Assembly: GCF_003797185.1 (NCBI RefSeq)
Contig: NZ_RKMH01000004.1
Coordinates: 62,001 to 126,000, forward strand
From: Gordonia oryzae
GTDB lineage: Bacteria > Actinomycetota > Actinomycetes > Mycobacteriales > Mycobacteriaceae
DNA length: 64,000 bases
Reading direction: 5' to 3'
In this document: positions 26,023 to 36,309 of the stretch, one piece after another
How positions within the stretch are numbered: position 1 is the first letter of the stretch
Layout of the letters: each line of letters starts with the position of its first letter
The notes under the pieces: generated by a model
Databases searched by the model: none
Told to the model about the DNA's origin: nothing
Seen by the model: only the letters and a program-made list of their open reading frames with translations
Program-made: the position numbers and the translations under genes

Positions 26023-28074
26023 ATGCGGGTACGGGAAATTCAGATGCGGGGAATCGTCGTTGCGGCGGTCATCGCGATTGTCGCGCTGCTGACCGGCCCG
26101 ACTCTGGGAGCGGCCGGGACGGCGCACGCGGCCACCGGTCCCGACGGCGGAGCTCCGGCCGAGCGGTGGCTCGCCTCGCATGACGGTCGGCAGCCCTACG
26201 CCGACGTCAACACCCAGTGGGATGTCCCTATCCGCATGAGTGACGGCACCATCCTGCGCGCCAACGTCTACCGCCCGGCCAACGCGGCCCGGATACCGAC
26301 GACGGCCAAGACGCCGGTCATCGTGACCATGACGCCTTACACCAAACTGGTCTCCGCGATCACCGCGGCCGCGTTGGCCAACCCGGTGCTGGCGCCGCTG
26401 GCCGTCCAGGTGGCCTCGGCGATCAACCTGTCGGGCACCCCGATCGATGGCATCAACGACGTCGCGCACTTGATCCGTGATCAGGGACTGCGCACCTTCT
26501 CCGTCGACTTCGATCTCGTGCGTAGCGGCTATACGGTGGTGGTCGTCGACGTCCGCGGAACTGGCTTCTCCCAAGGGGATTGGGACGTCTTCCAACAACG
26601 GGAGCAGCAGGACTCCGTCGAGGTCATCGACTGGGCTGCCAGGCAGAAATGGTCCGACGGCAAGGTCGGCATGTCCGGCGTCTCGTACTCGGCGATCAAC
26701 CAGATCCAGGCAGCCAACAAACGTCCCGAAGCCCTCAAGGCGATCTTCCCGGTCGAACCAGGCGGCGACCTGATCCGCGACATCGTCGCACCGGGCGGCG
26801 CGCTCGGCGTCGGATTCCTGCCGCTGTGGCTAACCCTGGTCAATTCCACCAAGCTGGTCCCCAACGTCGCCTCGATGCTCAACGGCACCTTCGACTGGAC
26901 GTGGCTGGCCGACCGTGTGCGAGACCCGTTCACCTTCTTCCCGCAACTCATCCAGGCGCTGACCGTGCCGAACATCGCGTCGATCCCACCCCAGCTACGC
27001 GATCTGCTGAGCCCGGATTCCGGTCCGCGTACGGCGTGGCAGGACCACGCCGACACGATCACCACCCCGACGCTCATCTACGGCGGATGGTTCGATCTGT
27101 TCACCAACTCCGAGGTCGCGATGTACAACAAGATCCCGCTCGCGCCCGGACGTAAGCAGTTGATCATGGGCGACGGTTACCATCTCACGATCGGCGGTGG
27201 GCAGGGCCGGCCGGGTACGCCACCGCGTCTCGACGTGCTGCAGAAGGCGTGGTTCGACAAGTGGCTCAAGGGAATCGACAACGGGATCGACCGCTACGGC
27301 CCGGTGAACCTCAAGCAGGTCGGGGACCGGTGGATCACCGCCTCCCAATTCCCCCGCGCGGGCATGACCCGTCAGCGCCTCTACCTGGGTGATCGGCGCT
27401 CGGGCACCGCCCCGTATGCACTGGGCGACGGCAGTCTGGGCAGCGGCGTCCCGGCGACCCGCTCCCGGATGACCGTGGCGCCGGGCCTGGCGACGCTGTG
27501 TTCGCGCGACTCGGCACAGCAGATGGCCGGCCTGACCGCGATCTTCCCCGACTGCGCCGACGACGCACGGATCTCCGAACGCAACGCGCTGAGTTTCACC
27601 AGCGCGCCGATGACCACCACCCGCAGCGTCAGCGGCTACAGCAACGTGCATCTGAACACCGTGCTCGACGCCCCGGACGGTTACTGGACCGCGACACTCA
27701 ACGACGTCGCCCCGGACGGCACGTCCAAGGTCATCAGCTCCGGGCAGGTGGTCGCGTCGCTGCGCGAATATGACCGTAGCCGTTCGCAGTTCGCGCCCAA
27801 CGGGGATGTGATCGAGCCCTTCTACACGCTCAGCCTCGACACCCGCCAGCCCGTGACGCCGGGTAGGCCGCTCAGCGTCGACATCGGACTCCTGCCGACG
27901 GAGGCACTGATCGGCAAGGGCCACCGGCTGCGGATCGACGTGTTCGCGATGAACCTGCCTCGCGGGCTCCCGCTGCGGCCGCTGCTCAACGATTCTGGGC
28001 TTCGGCCCCAGCACATCGAGCTGGATCCGAGTAGCCCCAGCTTCGTGAACCTGCCCCTGTCGGCACCCCTGTGA
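26023..28074 (+). CDS. Secreted CocE/NonD (X-Pro dipeptidyl-peptidase S15) family hydrolase
   Basis: The 683-residue product starts with a signal peptide (hydrophobic core about residues 10-30, cleavage after AHA near residue 37). The catalytic serine is in GVSYS (about residue 222), with the acid in YGGWFD (about 356) and the histidine in GDGYH (about 386), followed by the beta-rich C-terminal domain of the family. Known members cleave esters such as cocaine or acyl amino-acid derivatives, or act as proline-specific peptidases; the natural substrate here is unknown. A TAGGCT hexamer at 25985-25990 would serve as -10, leaving a leader of about 25 nt with a G-rich ribosome-binding site before ATG 26023. 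Confidence 0.88.
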   Translation: MRVREIQMRGIVVAAVIAIVALLTGPTLGAAGTAHAATGPDGGAPAERWLASHDGRQPYADVNTQWDVPIRMSDGTILRANVYRPANAARIPTTAKTPVIVTMTPYTKLVSAITAAALANPVLAPLAVQVASAINLSGTPIDGINDVAHLIRDQGLRTFSVDFDLVRSGYTVVVVDVRGTGFSQGDWDVFQQREQQDSVEVIDWAARQKWSDGKVGMSGVSYSAINQIQAANKRPEALKAIFPVEPGGDLIRDIVAPGGALGVGFLPLWLTLVNSTKLVPNVASMLNGTFDWTWLADRVRDPFTFFPQLIQALTVPNIASIPPQLRDLLSPDSGPRTAWQDHADTITTPTLIYGGWFDLFTNSEVAMYNKIPLAPGRKQLIMGDGYHLTIGGGQGRPGTPPRLDVLQKAWFDKWLKGIDNGIDRYGPVNLKQVGDRWITASQFPRAGMTRQRLYLGDRRSGTAPYALGDGSLGSGVPATRSRMTVAPGLATLCSRDSAQQMAGLTAIFPDCADDARISERNALSFTSAPMTTTRSVSGYSNVHLNTVLDAPDGYWTATLNDVAPDGTSKVISSGQVVASLREYDRSRSQFAPNGDVIEPFYTLSLDTRQPVTPGRPLSVDIGLLPTEALIGKGHRLRIDVFAMNLPRGLPLRPLLNDSGLRPQHIELDPSSPSFVNLPLSAPL

Positions 28075-28098
28075 GAAACCCCCTGGACGGTTCATCGT

Positions 28099-28104
28099 TA
28101 CGGT
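28099..28104 (+). promoter_or_regulatory. -10 element for the DedA gene
   Basis: TACGGT ends 6 nt before GTG 28111, favouring that codon over GTG 28108 as a leaderless start. Confidence 0.35.
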
Positions 28105-28110
28105 GACGTG

Positions 28111-28734
28111 GTGCAGACCTTCGCCGACTGGCTCACCGGGGTCATCGAGTCGGTGCCCTCCTGGGCGGTCTATCTGATCGCGGCGGGCATCGTCTACCTC
28201 GAGACGGCCCTGCTGATTGCCGGTCTGGTGATGCCGAGCGAGGCGGTGCTGCTCGCGGCCGGCGTCGCGGCAGCGGTCGGCTCCACCAACATCGCTTGGC
28301 TGGTGGTCATCGTGGTGCTGTGCGCGGTCGCCGGGGATGCGACCGGATATTGGTTGGGCCGGCTCGGTGGGCAGCGGCTCAAGGAGTCGGGGCTCGGGCG
28401 CCGAATCGGCGAGCAACGCTGGCACAACGCCCAGCAGCGTCTGGAACGATCCGGTCTGCTCGTCGTCGGTACCGGCCGCTGGGTCGGGTACGTGCGGACG
28501 ATCGTGCCGAGGGTGGCGGGTATCAGTCGGATGAGTGTCGTGCGGTTCGGTATCGCTGATGCGATCGGCGCACTGACGTGGGCGTCGGCGGTGTTGCTGG
28601 CCGGCTATTTTGCCGGCGCGGTGCTCGGTGCGACGATCCTGCTCTACGCCGTGATCGCCCTCGGCGGTGTGGTCGCGGTCTTCTACGGTGTCAGCTGGAC
28701 GGTGCGCCGCTGGCATCGCGGTGACATCGGCTAA
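28111..28734 (+). CDS. DedA-family membrane protein
   Basis: DedA proteins are membrane transporters linked to undecaprenyl-phosphate recycling and membrane homeostasis. The 207-residue product has the family features: a re-entrant region GLVMPSEAVLLAAG, the loop GDATGYWLGRLGG, and the conserved GRWVGYVRTIVPRVAGISRM, with C-terminal membrane helices. The acidic residue of the first motif (SE) and the arginines of the second are the ones conserved in the family. It lies 36 bp after the CocE-type gene on the same strand but appears to have its own leaderless promoter. Confidence 0.88.
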   Translation: MQTFADWLTGVIESVPSWAVYLIAAGIVYLETALLIAGLVMPSEAVLLAAGVAAAVGSTNIAWLVVIVVLCAVAGDATGYWLGRLGGQRLKESGLGRRIGEQRWHNAQQRLERSGLLVVGTGRWVGYVRTIVPRVAGISRMSVVRFGIADAIGALTWASAVLLAGYFAGAVLGATILLYAVIALGGVVAVFYGVSWTVRRWHRGDIG

Positions 28735-28845
28735 AGCTGTTCCCCGGAGGAAGGGCGAATACAGCCTCCACCGATCCGGCGGGAGACGCGTGGAATCCGG
28801 GTCGGTGGCCCTCTCCGGTGTAAGCTGTATTCGTACGCGACGCTC

Positions 28846-29853
28846 TCAGCCCGGTTCCGACTCGGATTCGGCGGCGCCGAGGGCGGCGGCCGCGCGGCCG
28901 TAACGGGTGGCCAACCACGAGCACATGATCAGTTGAATTTGGTGAAAGATCATGAGCGGCAACACGATCAGGCCCACCACGGACCCGCTGAACAACACCG
29001 TCGCCATCGGCAGACCGGTCGCGAGGCTTTTCTTGGTGCCGCAGAACTGGACGGCGATGGCATCCTCGCGATGGAAGCCGAGCCGTCGTGGCAGCCATCC
29101 GGTCAGCCACAGCATGAAAGCGACGAGCACGATCGCGACGACTGCCATTGCCACCACCTGCCACACCCCGACGATCGACCAGATGCCGTTGCGCACACCC
29201 TCGCTGAACGCGGCGTAGACCACGAGCACGATCGACCCGCGATCCACGTACTTCGTCGGCTCGGCGAATCGCTTCAGGATCGGCGTCACTAATGGTCGGC
29301 ACAGCTGGCCGAGGATGAACGGCACCAGGATCTCCAGCAGGATCTCGAGGACCTGCGAGCCGGTGATGTGCACACCGTTGGTGCTCGACATGAGCACCAC
29401 GACCAGCACCGGGGTGAGGACGACGCCGAGCAGGTTCGACGCCGACGCACTCACGATCGCGCCCGCGACGTTGCCCCGGGCCATCGAGGTGAACGCGATC
29501 GACGACTGCACCGTCGACGGCACCAGGCACAGATACAGCAACCCCGACGTGAGGTCGTCACCGATCACCGGCCGCAGCAGCGGTTGCAGCGCGAGCCCGA
29601 TCAGCGGGAACACCACGAAGGTGAAGGCCAGGATGATCAGGTGCAGGCGCCAGTGCGTCAGTCCCTCGAGTGCCTGCCGGGGGTGAAGCCGGGCGCCGTA
29701 GAGGAAGAACAGGAAGCCGATGGCGACCACGACGACCCAGTCGAGGACGTCGGCGAATTCGCCACGGGCGGGCAGGACGGCCGCGACGACGACCGCTGTG
29801 AGGATCGCGAGGATGAACCCGTCGATCGGCGAGCGGCTCAGCAGGGAGCGCAT
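28846..29853 (-). CDS. Bile acid:sodium symporter (SBF/YfeH) family transporter
   Basis: The 335-residue product has about 10 membrane helices and the SBF-like arrangement, with FLYGARLHPRQALEGL after the second helix, LCLVPSTVQSSIAFTSMARGN in the crossover region and FCGTKKSLATGLPMA near the end. The family takes up organic anions or small acids with sodium; the substrate is not readable. It follows the SdpI-type gene after 9 bp, so the two form an operon. Confidence 0.88.
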   Translation of the reverse strand: MRSLLSRSPIDGFILAILTAVVVAAVLPARGEFADVLDWVVVVAIGFLFFLYGARLHPRQALEGLTHWRLHLIILAFTFVVFPLIGLALQPLLRPVIGDDLTSGLLYLCLVPSTVQSSIAFTSMARGNVAGAIVSASASNLLGVVLTPVLVVVLMSSTNGVHITGSQVLEILLEILVPFILGQLCRPLVTPILKRFAEPTKYVDRGSIVLVVYAAFSEGVRNGIWSIVGVWQVVAMAVVAIVLVAFMLWLTGWLPRRLGFHREDAIAVQFCGTKKSLATGLPMATVLFSGSVVGLIVLPLMIFHQIQLIMCSWLATRYGRAAAALGAAESESEPG

Positions 29854-29862
29854 GCGAATCGC

Positions 29863-30399
29863 TCAGCGCTGGGCGGTGTCGGCGGCCGGTTCGGACGCGC
29901 ATACTCCGCGCAGCGTGCACGATGCACAGCTCGATTCGCCACACTCGCCGGCCGGGCCCCGCGCGTCGGATCTCGCCGAACCCGCGGCGGGGGCGGCGTG
30001 GTCATGGGAGCCGGCATCGGCCGAGCAGCACGAACAGCCCGAGTCGTCGTCGGGGTCGACCGCCCAGCGTGCCGCGCGCACGCCGTAACCACTGACCGCG
30101 CCGACCACCAACAGCGCGGCCAACAGGGCACCGACGGCGAACAGGAACGACCACGTGCCGCCGACACCGAGCGTCAGCAGGCCGCCGGCGATCAGGATCG
30201 CCGCAGCGCCGAGGGTGCCGGGGGCGGCCACCTTGTTGGCCAGCGCGAAGGCTTCGTCGGAGACCAGTGTCTCCGGTGCGCGGACGCCGAGCCACCGGTT
30301 GCGTTGCAGCGTGCCGCGCAGACCGGCGACCCCGACCACGACCCACACGAGGGCCAGGACGAACACGCAGACGGCGGCGACGACGGACAGAACGCTCAC
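29863..30399 (-). CDS. SdpI-family membrane protein with Cys-rich tail
   Basis: The 178-residue product (GTG 30399) has three hydrophobic segments and the SdpI-like RNRWLGVRAPETLVSDEAFALANK between helices 1 and 2. SdpI of Bacillus is an immunity protein and signal receptor; distant relatives like this one are of unknown function. After residue 115 the tail carries clusters of cysteine (CSCCS, then CGESSCASCTLRGVC) and histidine, which is unusual for the family and could bind metal. It is the first gene of a pair with the SBF transporter. Confidence 0.75.
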   Translation of the reverse strand: MSVLSVVAAVCVFVLALVWVVVGVAGLRGTLQRNRWLGVRAPETLVSDEAFALANKVAAPGTLGAAAILIAGGLLTLGVGGTWSFLFAVGALLAALLVVGAVSGYGVRAARWAVDPDDDSGCSCCSADAGSHDHAAPAAGSARSDARGPAGECGESSCASCTLRGVCASEPAADTAQR

Positions 30400-30500
30400 C
30401 CGACCACCATACGAGCTGGGGCAGGCAGGGGCGAAACTAGCCCGCGGACTCCGGATGCGAGTGGGACGAGTGCCGCTGCAGTGTGCCTCGGGCCACCATT

Positions 30501-30506
30501 TACGCT
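30501..30506 (+). promoter_or_regulatory. -10 element for leuS
   Basis: TACGCT ends 6 nt before GTG 30513, suggesting a leaderless leuS message. Confidence 0.4.
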
Positions 30507-30512
30507 GGTGGG

Positions 30513-33389
30513 GTGACTTCAGCGGATACCTCGACCTCACCGGCCCAGGGCACCCATCGCTACACAGCTGAATTGGCGGGACAGATCGAGCAGCGCTGGC
30601 AGCGGAACTGGTCCGACCGGCACGCCTTCGAGGCGCCGAACCCGGTCGGACCGCTCGCCGGTGATCTCAGCGCCTTCGGTGGCGGCGCTCCCGACTCGCC
30701 GGAGAAGGTCTTCGTCCAGGACATGTTCCCGTATCCCTCGGGTGCGGGTCTGCACGTCGGACACCCCTTGGGGTTCATCGCCAGCGACGTGTTCGCCCGG
30801 TATCAGCGGATGATTGGCCGCAACGTCCTGCACACGATGGGTTTCGACTCCTTCGGCCTGCCCGCCGAGCAGTACGCGGTGCAGACCGGTACCCATCCGC
30901 GTACCACCACCGAGGCCAACATCGAGCGCTACCTCGGGCAGATCCGTCGGCTCGGGCTCGGTCATGACGAACGGCGACGCGTGGCCACTACCGACGTGGA
31001 CTTCTATCGCTGGACGCAGTGGATCTTTCTGCAGATCTACAACGCCTTCTACGACGCCGAGCAGCGCAAGGCGCGGCCGGTCTCCGAGCTGATCGCCGAA
31101 TTCGATTCAGGTGCACGTACTCTCGATGGTGGCGGCAAGTTCAACGGACGTGTGTGGGCTGATTTGTCACCGGTGGAGCGCAACGAGGTCGTCGACTCTT
31201 ATCGACTGGTCTATCAAAGTGATTCGCTGGTCAACTGGTGCCCCGGGCTGGGTACGGTGCTCGCCAACGAGGAGGTCACCGCCGACGGCCGCAGCGACCG
31301 CGGCAACTTCCCGGTGTTCCGTAAGCACTTGCGGCAGTGGATGATGCGAATCACCGCCTACTCCGATCGCCTGCTCGACGACCTCGACGACCTGGATTGG
31401 CCGGAGAAGGTCAAGACCATGCAGCGCAACTGGATCGGGCGTTCGCGGGGCGCGCAGGTCCGCTTTGCCGCGGGCGGTACGACGATCGAGGTTTTCACCA
31501 CCCGGCCCGACACGTTGTTCGGCGCTACCTACATGGTGCTCTCGCCCGAGCATCCGCTGGTCGATGAGCTCACCGCCGATGCCTGGCCCGCCGGCACCGA
31601 TCCCCGATGGACCGGTGGCGGTGCCGGCACCCCGGCCGCCGCGATCACGGCCTACCGCACCGCGATCGCCGCCAAGTCCGATCTCGAGCGGCAGGAGAAC
31701 AAGGAGAAGACCGGCGTCTTCACCGGCACCTACGCCACCAATCCCGTGGACGGGCGCGAGATCCCGGTGTTCATCGCCGATTACGTGCTGATGGGCTACG
31801 GTACCGGGGCGATCATGGCGGTGCCCGCTCACGACGGTCGTGACTATGAGTTCGCCACCGTCTTCGGCCTGCCCATCCTGGAGGTCATCGGATCCGAGCA
31901 GGGGGTGGCCACCGAGCCGTTCGTCGGCGATGGGCCGCTGGTCAATTCCGGTTTCCTCGACGGCTTGCGCGTCGAGGCGGCCAAGGCCGCGATCATCGCG
32001 TGGCTCGAGGAGCGCGGCGCCGGCGCCGGCACCATCCAGTACAAGCTGCGCGACTGGCTCTTCGCCCGCCAGCGGTATTGGGGCGAACCGTTCCCGATCG
32101 TCTACGACGCAGCCGGTCAGGCCCACGCGTTGCCGGAATCGATGCTGCCGGTGGAACTCCCGGAAGTCGACGACTACGCGCCGGTGTCCTTCGACCCGGA
32201 GGACGCCGGATCCGAGCCGTCGCCGCCGCTGGCCAAGGCGACCGAGTGGATGACCGTCGAACTCGATCTCGGTGACGGTCTGCAGACCTACACCCGCGAC
32301 GCCAACGTGATGCCGCAGTGGGCGGGCAGCTCGTGGTATCAGCTGCGCTACATTGATCCCACCAACGACGAGTCGTTGTGCGCCAAGGAGAACGAGGCCT
32401 ACTGGATGGGCCCGCGACCGGCTTTGCACGGGCCGAACGATCCCGGCGGCCTCGACCTCTACATCGGTGGCGTCGAGCATGCCGTGCTGCACCTGCTGTA
32501 CTCGCGCTTCTGGCACAAGGTCCTCTTCGACCTCGGTTATGTGACCAGCCGCGAGCCGTACCGAAAGCTGTTCAATCAGGGCATGATCCAGGCCTACGCT
32601 TACACCGACTCGCGCGGCATCTACGTGCCCGCCGAGGAGGTGACCGAGCGTGACGGGAAGTTCTTCTACAACGGCGACGAGGTCTCCCAGGAATACGGGA
32701 AGATGGGGAAGTCGCTGAAGAATTCGGTGACCCCCGATGACATCGCCGCCGACTACGGCGCCGACACCCTGCGTCTCTACGAGATGTACATGGGGCCGCT
32801 CGACCAGTCTCGCCCGTGGGCCACCAAAGATGTTGTGGGACTTCAGCGATTCCTGCAGCGGGTGTGGCGTCTGGTGGTCGACGAGGAGACCGGCGCGGTG
32901 CGGGTCACCGACGCCGAGCTCGATGACGTGACGAAGCGGTTGCTGCACACGACGATCGCCGAGGTGCGAGAGGAGTTCGCCGGGCTGCGCTTCAACATCG
33001 CGGTGGCGGCGCTGATCAAACTCACCAATCACCTCACCAAGCAGTTTGAGGGTGGTGCCCCGCGCGCCGCCGTGGAGCCGCTGGTCACCATGCTCGCCCC
33101 GCTGGCACCGCACATCGCCGAGGAACTCTGGCACCGGCTGGGCCACGGTGAATTGTTGGTGCGGGGGCCCTTCCCGGAGGCCGACCCGCGGTGGCTCGTC
33201 GCCGACTCCGTCGAGATCGCCGTGCAGGTGAAGGGAAAGGTCAAGAGCCGCATCACCGTTGCCGCCGATGCCGACGAGGCGACGCTGCGTGAGGTGGCGC
33301 TGGCCGATGAGAAGATCCTCGCCCTCCTCGACGGGGAGCCCCGTAAGGTGATCATCGTGCCCGGGCGGTTGGTCAACATCGTTCCATGA
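30513..33389 (+). CDS. leuS: Leucyl-tRNA synthetase
   Basis: The enzyme charges tRNA-Leu. The 958-residue product (GTG 30513) has the class I signature HVGH in [15 protein letters not shown] (about residue 81), a CP1 editing domain (about 270-490, with [15 protein letters not shown] and the [13 protein letters not shown] motif), the KMSKS variant KMGKS (about 730), the anticodon-binding helical domain and the C-terminal domain. The length matches actinobacterial LeuRS. It is divergent from the SdpI-type gene. A long minus-strand open frame across it is a codon-bias shadow. Confidence 0.97.
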   Translation: MTSADTSTSPAQGTHRYTAELAGQIEQRWQRNWSDRHAFEAPNPVGPLAGDLSAFGGGAPDSPEKVFVQDMFPYPSGAGLHVGHPLGFIASDVFARYQRMIGRNVLHTMGFDSFGLPAEQYAVQTGTHPRTTTEANIERYLGQIRRLGLGHDERRRVATTDVDFYRWTQWIFLQIYNAFYDAEQRKARPVSELIAEFDSGARTLDGGGKFNGRVWADLSPVERNEVVDSYRLVYQSDSLVNWCPGLGTVLANEEVTADGRSDRGNFPVFRKHLRQWMMRITAYSDRLLDDLDDLDWPEKVKTMQRNWIGRSRGAQVRFAAGGTTIEVFTTRPDTLFGATYMVLSPEHPLVDELTADAWPAGTDPRWTGGGAGTPAAAITAYRTAIAAKSDLERQENKEKTGVFTGTYATNPVDGREIPVFIADYVLMGYGTGAIMAVPAHDGRDYEFATVFGLPILEVIGSEQGVATEPFVGDGPLVNSGFLDGLRVEAAKAAIIAWLEERGAGAGTIQYKLRDWLFARQRYWGEPFPIVYDAAGQAHALPESMLPVELPEVDDYAPVSFDPEDAGSEPSPPLAKATEWMTVELDLGDGLQTYTRDANVMPQWAGSSWYQLRYIDPTNDESLCAKENEAYWMGPRPALHGPNDPGGLDLYIGGVEHAVLHLLYSRFWHKVLFDLGYVTSREPYRKLFNQGMIQAYAYTDSRGIYVPAEEVTERDGKFFYNGDEVSQEYGKMGKSLKNSVTPDDIAADYGADTLRLYEMYMGPLDQSRPWATKDVVGLQRFLQRVWRLVVDEETGAVRVTDAELDDVTKRLLHTTIAEVREEFAGLRFNIAVAALIKLTNHLTKQFEGGAPRAAVEPLVTMLAPLAPHIAEELWHRLGHGELLVRGPFPEADPRWLVADSVEIAVQVKGKVKSRITVAADADEATLREVALADEKILALLDGEPRKVIIVPGRLVNIVP

Positions 33390-34093
33390 GCCGAGTCTCG
33401 GATGATCTCGGGCAGGAGCCGAGTCAGGCGTGCGAGGGCATCGTCGTTGCGTCGGTAGGGTGACCACTGGCCGATAGTGGTGCAGTGCGGGAGATCATGA
33501 GCGACGCGGGCCTGCCGCGCGCGCCACCGCATGGGCGGCGACAACCCCCGTCGGCTGCCGACGAAGTCATCAACATCCGGGTCCGCTCTCATGGCATTGC
33601 CTGAGGTGACCGCCGCCAAATAGCGGGTATGGCATGCGATGGTCGCCGCGTACGGACTGGAGCCCATCCCGTGCGCGGACGTGTCGTCTCCTCTTGGCAA
33701 TGCGACGATGTGGTGTTGGGCTGGGACTTCGACGTGATTGCCGATACCTACCTCCGAGATCCGGCCGCTACCTCCAAGATCCGGTGGCCCGGATTCCATG
33801 ACGAGATCGAGACCGACGTGATGGGCACCAGGATTTTCGTGCAACTCCGGGAGCGGAGACTCCAGGAGTACCTCGGTGTGCTCAGGCGGCACCCGCACCA
33901 TGAGGCCACCGCGGGAGTTCGCGGCCAACGCCCTCGTGGCGGTGAGGAGCAAAGCGACAGCACCGAACATCGGCTTCGCGTCCACACGTGGTCTCACCGC
34001 GGAGCGACGCGCGGATCCGAAAGGCGAGTCCACCGTGGTAGGTCAACCCTCGAGGGTAGAAATCGCCTTGCGGGAACATGGGCTGGACAGCAA
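33390..34093. other. Gap without a recognised gene
   Basis: About 700 bp between leuS and the acyl-CoA dehydrogenase. Open frames exist on both strands (plus 33629-34108, minus from 34033 back into leuS), but none has a ribosome-binding site with a recognisable product. The minus frame has fairly GC-rich third positions and could be a relic or an unrecognised gene that would overlap the end of leuS antisense. Confidence 0.4.
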
Positions 34094-34111
34094 CTTACCT
34101 ATGAGTAAGAT
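34094..34111 (+). promoter_or_regulatory. Promoter and possible operator of the acyl-CoA dehydrogenase gene
   Basis: TAAGAT (34106-34111) lies 7 nt before ATG 34119, a leaderless arrangement. It overlaps the inverted repeat CTTAC-N6-GTAAG (34094-34109). A repressor bound there would cover the -10 directly; the bound protein is unknown. Confidence 0.4.
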
Positions 34112-34118
34112 AGCCCGC

Positions 34119-35315
34119 ATGGCGATCAACCTGGAGCTCCCGAAGAAGTACGATTCGGCGGTCGAGCAGGCCCACCTCGCGGCCGAGCACATCTTCCGAC
34201 CGGTCTCGCGCAAATACGACAAGGCCGAGCACGAATACCCCAAGGAACTCGACGACCTGGGTGCACTCGCCAAGAAGGCGCGCGAGGCGGCCAAGCAGTC
34301 GGACAAGTCGGGTGACACCGATGCCGATGCGGGCACCGTCAACGGTGCCAACATCCGCGGTGTGCTGCACGGCGTCGAGATGGGGTGGGGTGACGTCGCC
34401 CTGATGCTATCCATCCCGTATCAGGGCCTGGGCAACGCGGCGATCTCCGCGGTCGCCACGCCGGAACAGCTCGAGAAGTTCTCCGGTGTCTGGGCGGCAA
34501 TGGCGATCACCGAACCGAGCTTCGGCTCCGACTCGGCGGCGGTATCGACGACGGCCACACGTGACGGAGACGATTACGTCATCAACGGCGAGAAGATCTT
34601 CGTGACCGCCGGATCCCGTGCCGACCACGTCGTGGTCTGGGCCACCGTCGACAAGAGTGCCGGTCGCGCCGCGATCAAGAGCTTCGTCGTGCCCCTCGAC
34701 GCCGACGGCGTGAGCGTGGTGCGTCTCGAGCACAAGCTGGGCATCAAGGCCTCCGACACCGCGGTCCTGCGGTTCGAGAACGCGCGTGTGCCCGCCGAAA
34801 ACCTGCTCGGCTCACCGGAAGTGGAGACCAAGAAGGCCTTCGCCGGGGTCATGCAGACCTTCGACAACACCCGCCCGGTGGTCGCCGCGATGGCCGTGGG
34901 ACTCGGCCGGGCCGCGCTCGAAGAACTGCGCAGCCTGCTCGGCGACGCCGGCCACACCATCGACTACGATGCCCCCGCGGCCACCCAGCATGCCGCGGTC
35001 GCCGAGTTCATCCGGCTCGAATCCGATTGGGAGGCTTCCTGGTTGCTCGCGGTCCGGGCGGCCTGGATGGCCGACAACAAGGAGCCCAACTCCACCGAGG
35101 CGTCGATGTCGAAGGCCAAGGCGGGCCGCACCGTCACCGACATCACCAACAAGGCGGTGGAACTCGGTGCGACCGCGGCATTTTCGGAGACCATGCTGCT
35201 CGAGAAGTGGGCGCGCGACGCCAAGATCCTCGACATCTTCGAGGGCACACAGCAGATCCAGCAGCTGATCATCGCCCGCCGAATCCTCGGGAAGTCCAGC
35301 GCCGACCTCAAATAA
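34119..35315 (+). CDS. Acyl-CoA dehydrogenase (FadE type)
   Basis: This FAD enzyme introduces the trans-2,3 double bond into acyl-CoA. The 398-residue product has the FAD/substrate signatures AMAITEPSFGSDSAA (about residue 130) and the C-terminal DIFEGTQQIQQLIIARRILG (about 370-390); the Glu in FEGT is at the position of the usual catalytic base of one ACAD subgroup. The middle domain has VINGEKIFVTAGSRAD. The N-terminal 60 residues form the helical domain. The chain-length preference is unknown. It is transcribed alone and followed by the convergent RDD gene. Confidence 0.92.
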   Translation: MAINLELPKKYDSAVEQAHLAAEHIFRPVSRKYDKAEHEYPKELDDLGALAKKAREAAKQSDKSGDTDADAGTVNGANIRGVLHGVEMGWGDVALMLSIPYQGLGNAAISAVATPEQLEKFSGVWAAMAITEPSFGSDSAAVSTTATRDGDDYVINGEKIFVTAGSRADHVVVWATVDKSAGRAAIKSFVVPLDADGVSVVRLEHKLGIKASDTAVLRFENARVPAENLLGSPEVETKKAFAGVMQTFDNTRPVVAAMAVGLGRAALEELRSLLGDAGHTIDYDAPAATQHAAVAEFIRLESDWEASWLLAVRAAWMADNKEPNSTEASMSKAKAGRTVTDITNKAVELGATAAFSETMLLEKWARDAKILDIFEGTQQIQQLIIARRILGKSSADLK

Positions 35316-35356
35316 CCGTCGAGTCCATCGGTTACCGCGGTCGATGACCGGAAAGC

Positions 35357-36217
35357 TCAGCGCAGCAGACGTGTCCGCAGCCGATCCTCGCGGGCCAGGC
35401 GCGCGGAGTCGCGTTCCCGCCGTGCTGCCATGACCGCCGCGAGGACGTCCTCCGTCGGCGCCTGCGGCGGGGGAGCGGGCGCGACGAATGGCGCGATCGC
35501 GAAGATCAGACGCTCGGCGAGAGCTGAGCGCGCCGCCGGACTGTAGGCCTCGCGACGAGTGAGGAACTGCCGTACCGACACCGCCAACGGGTCCGGGAGA
35601 GCGGCGATGTCGGCAGCCCTCGCCCACGGGACCAGGGCCGGCGGCATCGGAATCGGTTCGGGCAGTGAGATCGTGAAGCGTTCGCGGATCACGTAGGTGC
35701 CTGCGACGAGATCGCCGATGCGCTTGTTGCGGCGGTTCACCGCCGCGCAGATCATTGCCGGGACGCCGAAGAACGTGTAGATCTCGACCACGCCGATCAT
35801 CGCCCGGGTCAGGGCGTGGCGGAATCGGATCGGCCCGGCGTCGTCGCGGACGGTCCGTAGCCCGAGTATCACGTGCCCAAGGGTTTTCCCACGCGTCAGT
35901 GTCTCCCACGTCGTCGGCACCGTGGCGAATGCGATCACCGTCGACACCGTGAGGCAGGCGCCGAACAACGCGTCGTCGACGTCATAGGCCAGCTTGAACG
36001 ACAGATAGACGCCGAGGATCAACACAAGGTAACCGAGGATCAGATCGATCACCCCGGACAGAATGCGCAGCCCGAACGAGGCGGCCGGCAAGTCGAGGGC
36101 GACCGCCTCACCCGACACCTGATCGTCGCGTCCGACGCCGACCGTGCCGAGGCCGCCCCGACCCCAGGTGACCGGCGGATACGGCCGCACCGAATAGGGC
36201 ATCTGCTGCGGATACAT
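35357..36217 (-). CDS. RDD-family membrane protein (Rv3695 type)
   Basis: The 286-residue product has the RDD domain: ASFGLRILSGVIDLILGYLV (the R-D pattern in helix 1), a second helix pair, and WETLTRGKTLGHVILGLRTVRDD with the typical GKT-G----G motif. A Pro/Tyr-rich N-terminus and a long charged cytoplasmic C-terminus flank it. The function of RDD proteins is mostly unknown, with sodium transport shown for some. It is divergent from the SpoIIM gene, the same pairing as Rv3695/Rv3694c beside the MoxR cluster in M. tuberculosis. Start ATG 36217; GTG 36226 is possible. Confidence 0.88.
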   Translation of the reverse strand: MYPQQMPYSVRPYPPVTWGRGGLGTVGVGRDDQVSGEAVALDLPAASFGLRILSGVIDLILGYLVLILGVYLSFKLAYDVDDALFGACLTVSTVIAFATVPTTWETLTRGKTLGHVILGLRTVRDDAGPIRFRHALTRAMIGVVEIYTFFGVPAMICAAVNRRNKRIGDLVAGTYVIRERFTISLPEPIPMPPALVPWARAADIAALPDPLAVSVRQFLTRREAYSPAARSALAERLIFAIAPFVAPAPPPQAPTEDVLAAVMAARRERDSARLAREDRLRTRLLR

Positions 36218-36297
36218 GCGCCACACTCTAGGGCACCACGCCGGCTGCGGTGTCGATCAACCGGTTCACACGGGTACTCCACGATGGCTCGGCGTTC

Positions 36298-36303
36298 TAA
36301 GCT
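36298..36303 (+). promoter_or_regulatory. -10 element for the SpoIIM gene
   Basis: TAAGCT ends 6 nt before GTG 36310, suggesting a leaderless message. Confidence 0.4.
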
Positions 36304-36309
36304 GTCCAG

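Noticed and set aside
26995..28716. 573-residue minus-strand frame opposite the CocE and DedA genes
   Set aside because: Antisense shadow with His/Arg/Asp-rich composition and no motifs.
31167..33467. 766-residue minus-strand frame opposite leuS
   Set aside because: It mirrors leuS codons in a GC-rich genome, with no ribosome-binding site or recognisable domain.
33029..34033. Minus-strand frame between leuS and the acyl-CoA dehydrogenase
   Set aside because: GC-rich third positions are mildly suggestive, but it runs 360 nt antisense into leuS and shows no known motif.
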